Source: an uncultured Stenotrophomonas sp.
GTDB taxonomy: Bacteria; Pseudomonadota; Gammaproteobacteria; Xanthomonadales; Xanthomonadaceae
Assembly (NCBI RefSeq): GCF_913778665.1
Contig: NZ_CAJYVQ010000012.1
Location: 124,001-188,000, forward strand
Length of the DNA: 64,000 bases
Reading direction: 5' to 3'
In this document: piece after piece, positions 61,609-64,000 of the stretch
Position numbering within the stretch: the first letter of the stretch is position 1
Layout of the letters: each line of letters begins with the position of its first letter
Notes under the pieces: generated by a model
What the model was told of the DNA's origin: nothing
The model's database searches: none
What the model saw: the letters and a program-made list of their open reading frames with translations, nothing else
Translations under genes and position numbers: made by a program

Positions 61609-61908
61609 CGCACGCCGTCACGCCCGGAATGGCGTGACCTGGCCATCGATGGCCCCGCCGGGCGCTTGCGCCCAGGCATCGCGGCACCGCCGATGAGGCG
61701 GCCGCGCCAAGGCACCACAGGCGGTGGTGCCTTGGCCTGCAGGCACAACTCACCGATGCGGGCGGTACCGGTCTCCTCGTCGATCCGGGGCCGTCCGCAT
61801 CCCTTTTTGCGGGCTTCCGGCCCCGTTCCGCGCCGACCTGACATTCATCGCCATCCGACGGATAATCATCGGTCCGGCCCTGTGCGGCGCGAATCGAAAG
61901 TCCTCCGA
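61609..61908. repeat. Gap before cbs with strong stems
   Basis: No gene. Stems GTCACGCC / GGCGTGAC (61617-61638) and a perfect 12-bp stem CCAAGGCACCAC / GTGGTGCCTTGG (61707-61735) with 5-base loop. No T-run, so no terminator is claimed; either the mRNA leader of cbs or a repeat. Confidence 0.55.
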
Positions 61909-63279
61909 ATGCCCATTCATTCTTCCGTCCTCGAACTCATCGGCCAGACCCCGATCGTCAAGGCCCAGCGCCTGGACAGCGGCGTCTGCGAGCTCTACCT
62001 GAAGCTCGAAAGCGCCAACCCGGGCGGATCGATCAAGGATCGCATCGGCCTGTCGATGATCGAGGCGGCCGAGAAGCGCGGCGATCTGAAGCCGGGCGCG
62101 ACCCTGGTCGAGGGCACCGCGGGCAACACCGGCCTGGGCCTGGCGCTGGTCGCGCAGCAGAAGGGTTACAAGCTCATCCTCGTCGTTCCCGACAAGATGA
62201 GTCGCGAAAAGATCTTCAACCTGAAGGCGATGGGTGCCGAAGTACGCCTGACCCGTTCGGACGTGGCCAAGGGCCACCCGGACTACTACCAGGATCTGGC
62301 CAAGACCATCGCCGAGCAGACCCCGGGCGCGTACTTCATCAACCAGTTCGGCAACCCGGACAACCCGGCCGCGCATGAGTTCGGTACCGGCCCGGAGATC
62401 CTGGAGCAGATGGGCGGCGATCTGGATGCCATCGTGTTCGGCTGCGGCAGCTCCGGCACCATGACCGGCCTGTCGCGCGCCTTCGCCACGCTGTCGCCGA
62501 AGACCGAGCTGGTGCTGGCCGACCCGGTTGGCTCGATCCTGGCCGAATACATCAATGACGGCGTGCTCAACGACAAGTCGGGCAGCTGGCTGGTGGAGGG
62601 CATCGGCGAGGACTTCCTGCCGTCGATTTCCGACTTCAGCCGGGTGAAGAAGGCCTACGCCATCAGCGACGCCGAGAGCTTCCACACCGCGCGCGAGCTG
62701 CTGGGCAAGGAAGGCATCCTCGGCGGTTCGTCCACCGGTACCCTGCTGGCTGCGGCGTTGAAGTACTGCAAGGAACAGACCACGCCGAAGAAGGTGCTGG
62801 TGCTGGTCTGCGACACCGGCAACAAGTACCTGTCGAAGATGTACAACGACTACTGGATGCTGGACAACGGCTTCCTGCAGCGCCCGCAGCACGGCGATCT
62901 GCGCGACCTGATCCTGCGCCCGTACGGCCAGCGCGACACTGTCGTGATCGGACCGAACGACCTGCTGACCACCGCCTACCAGCGCATGAAGCTGTACGAC
63001 GTCTCGCAGCTGCCGGTGATGGACGGCGACCAGCTGGTCGGCATCGTCGACGAAAGCGACGTGCTGCTGCACGTTTATGGCGATGAGGCGCGCTTCCGCG
63101 ACACCGTCGCCACCGCAATGGTCAGCAAGCTGGACCGGCTGGACGTGAAGTCGCCGATCGAGGCCTTGCTGCCGGTGTTCGACCGCGGCCAGGTGGCGAT
63201 CGTGATGGACGGCGATGCGTTCCTGGGCCTGATCACCCGTATCGACCTGCTGAACTATCTGCGCCGTCGCGTGCAGTAA
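61909..63279 (+). CDS. Cystathionine beta-synthase
   Basis: 456-residue PLP enzyme joining homocysteine and serine (reverse transsulfuration). PLP lysine in ANPGGSIKDRIGLSMI (residues 36-51), GTAGNTG near 68, glycine loop GCGSSGTMTG near 182, and a C-terminal CBS pair (about 345-455). No haem domain. Start 61909 (MPIHSSVLE). The next gene, a Cys/Met-metabolism PLP enzyme, completes the path. Confidence 0.93.
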   Translation: MPIHSSVLELIGQTPIVKAQRLDSGVCELYLKLESANPGGSIKDRIGLSMIEAAEKRGDLKPGATLVEGTAGNTGLGLALVAQQKGYKLILVVPDKMSREKIFNLKAMGAEVRLTRSDVAKGHPDYYQDLAKTIAEQTPGAYFINQFGNPDNPAAHEFGTGPEILEQMGGDLDAIVFGCGSSGTMTGLSRAFATLSPKTELVLADPVGSILAEYINDGVLNDKSGSWLVEGIGEDFLPSISDFSRVKKAYAISDAESFHTARELLGKEGILGGSSTGTLLAAALKYCKEQTTPKKVLVLVCDTGNKYLSKMYNDYWMLDNGFLQRPQHGDLRDLILRPYGQRDTVVIGPNDLLTTAYQRMKLYDVSQLPVMDGDQLVGIVDESDVLLHVYGDEARFRDTVATAMVSKLDRLDVKSPIEALLPVFDRGQVAIVMDGDAFLGLITRIDLLNYLRRRVQ

Positions 63280-63368
63280 GCCGCTGATCGCAGACGTTCG
63301 CTGCTGAATCCAGGTTTATCCGCGTCAAAGCTCGTTAAGGCCGCGCTGGTAGACTTCCGCACCTTCGA

Positions 63369-63390
63369 CGGCGCCGAGCTTCGGCGCCCT
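63369..63390 (+). promoter_or_regulatory. Stem in the leader of the Cys/Met PLP gene
   Basis: GGCGCCGAGCTTCGGCGCC stem just before AGGAAAGA and ATG 63403. It could affect ribosome access; cause unknown. Confidence 0.4.
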
Positions 63391-63402
63391 TCAGGAAAGA
63401 AC

Positions 63403-64000
63403 ATGTCCAACGCTACTTCCCAGGATCGCGCCCTGGCCCTGGCTACCCTGGCCATCCACGGTGGCCAGTCGCCCGACCCCAGCACCGGGGCGGTGATGCC
63501 GCCGATCTACGCCACCTCGACCTATGCGCAGTCCAGCCCGGGCGAGCACCAGGGCTTCGAGTACTCGCGTACGCACAACCCGACCCGCTTCGCCTACGAG
63601 CGTTGCGTCGCGTCGCTGGAGGGTGGCACCCGCGGCTTCGCCTTCGCCTCGGGCATGGCGGCCAGCTCTACCGTGATCGAACTGCTGGATGCCGGCAGCC
63701 ACGTGGTGGCGATGGATGACATCTACGGCGGCAGCTTCCGCCTGTTCGAGCGCGTGCGCCGCCGCACCGCCGGGCTGGACTTCAGCTTCGTCGACCTGAC
63801 TGACCTGGCGGCCTTCGAAGCGGCGATCACGCCGAAGACGAAGATGGTGTGGATCGAGACCCCGACCAACCCGATGCTGAAGATCGTCGACATCGCCGCG
63901 GTGGCCGCCATCGCCAAGCGCCATGGCCTGATCGTGGTGGTCGACAACACCTTCGCTTCGCCGATGCTGCAGCGTCCGCTGGAGCTGGGGGCCGACCTGG
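63403..64000 (+). CDS. Cystathionine gamma-synthase/lyase (3' partial)
   Basis: First 199 residues of a Cys/Met-metabolism PLP enzyme, cut by the window end. SYAQSSPGEHQGFEYSRTHNPTR near 40, GFAFASGMAASS near 83 and WIETPTNPMLKIVDI near 150 are present; the PLP lysine lies beyond the window. Next to cbs, a lyase (cystathionine to cysteine) is favoured over a synthase, but sequence cannot decide. SD AGGAAAG precedes ATG 63403. Confidence 0.88.
   Translation, partial: MSNATSQDRALALATLAIHGGQSPDPSTGAVMPPIYATSTYAQSSPGEHQGFEYSRTHNPTRFAYERCVASLEGGTRGFAFASGMAASSTVIELLDAGSHVVAMDDIYGGSFRLFERVRRRTAGLDFSFVDLTDLAAFEAAITPKTKMVWIETPTNPMLKIVDIAAVAAIAKRHGLIVVVDNTFASPMLQRPLELGADL

Overview
The window is a high-GC stretch of a gammaproteobacterial chromosome that looks like Stenotrophomonas, probably the S. 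maltophilia complex. The case rests on the gene set (dadRAX-type alanine catabolism, fabAB, motAB, pilU, homogentisate-type fahA/maiA, and several Xanthomonadaceae-type hypothetical proteins). It also rests on many short GTAG-type intergenic palindromes of the kind known as SMAG/REP elements in S. maltophilia. No tRNA, rRNA, CRISPR array, prophage, transposase or plasmid function was seen. The window is ordinary core chromosome with repeat-rich gaps.

Layout. 1-9.9 kb: the end of an EAL phosphodiesterase, a LysR/DoxX/DODA-dioxygenase locus, a CPA1 antiporter, small conserved proteins and motAB. 10-20.7 kb: cytoplasmic msrB, an Lrp regulator divergent from dadA-alr, a hybrid PAS histidine kinase, and a coupled trio rsmC, rsuA-like and HAD phosphatase. 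20.7-34.3 kb: fabAB, dinB, a periplasmic MBL-fold protein, two LysR-linked genes, gph, btuB behind a cobalamin riboswitch, cobC-like, TfoX-C, free-methionine-sulfoxide reductase, bioD and a MocR regulator. 34.4-42 kb: a three-gene envelope methionine-sulfoxide repair operon (Tat-lipoprotein MsrB, DipZ, MsrA) divergent from one two-component system, followed by a convergent RstAB-like pair. 42.3-53 kb: an asparagine-synthetase homologue with a dead-looking glutaminase domain, a phasin, queD, a large TonB-dependent receptor with an M14 metallopeptidase, and rhlE. 54-64 kb: fahA-maiA, a UdgX-type protein coupled to a radical SAM protein, pilU divergent from a DUF4398/OmpA pair, a YdcH-like protein, cystathionine beta-synthase and the start of a Cys/Met PLP enzyme (reverse transsulfuration).

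The most unusual signal is not a gene. Two noncoding gaps on either side of rhlE (51.1-51.6 kb and 53.4-53.8 kb) hold four copies of an element with a 52-nt core that aligns without gaps. Each core lies between two arms of about 25-29 nt that are near-perfect inverted repeats of each other but largely unrelated from copy to copy. The core has a small internal stem whose two sides change together (CCC/GGG in two copies, TAC/GTA in the other two). A linked module, (TTGACG)n plus a TGCAGGGC hairpin, sits beside two of the copies and alone after dinB. Other notable items are the glutaminase-dead AsnB homologue, the UdgX/radical SAM module, the DipZ-Msr operon, a repeat mosaic after asnB, and several well-formed operators (lysR/doxX, lrp/dadA, msrB/two-component, phasin, TonB receptor).
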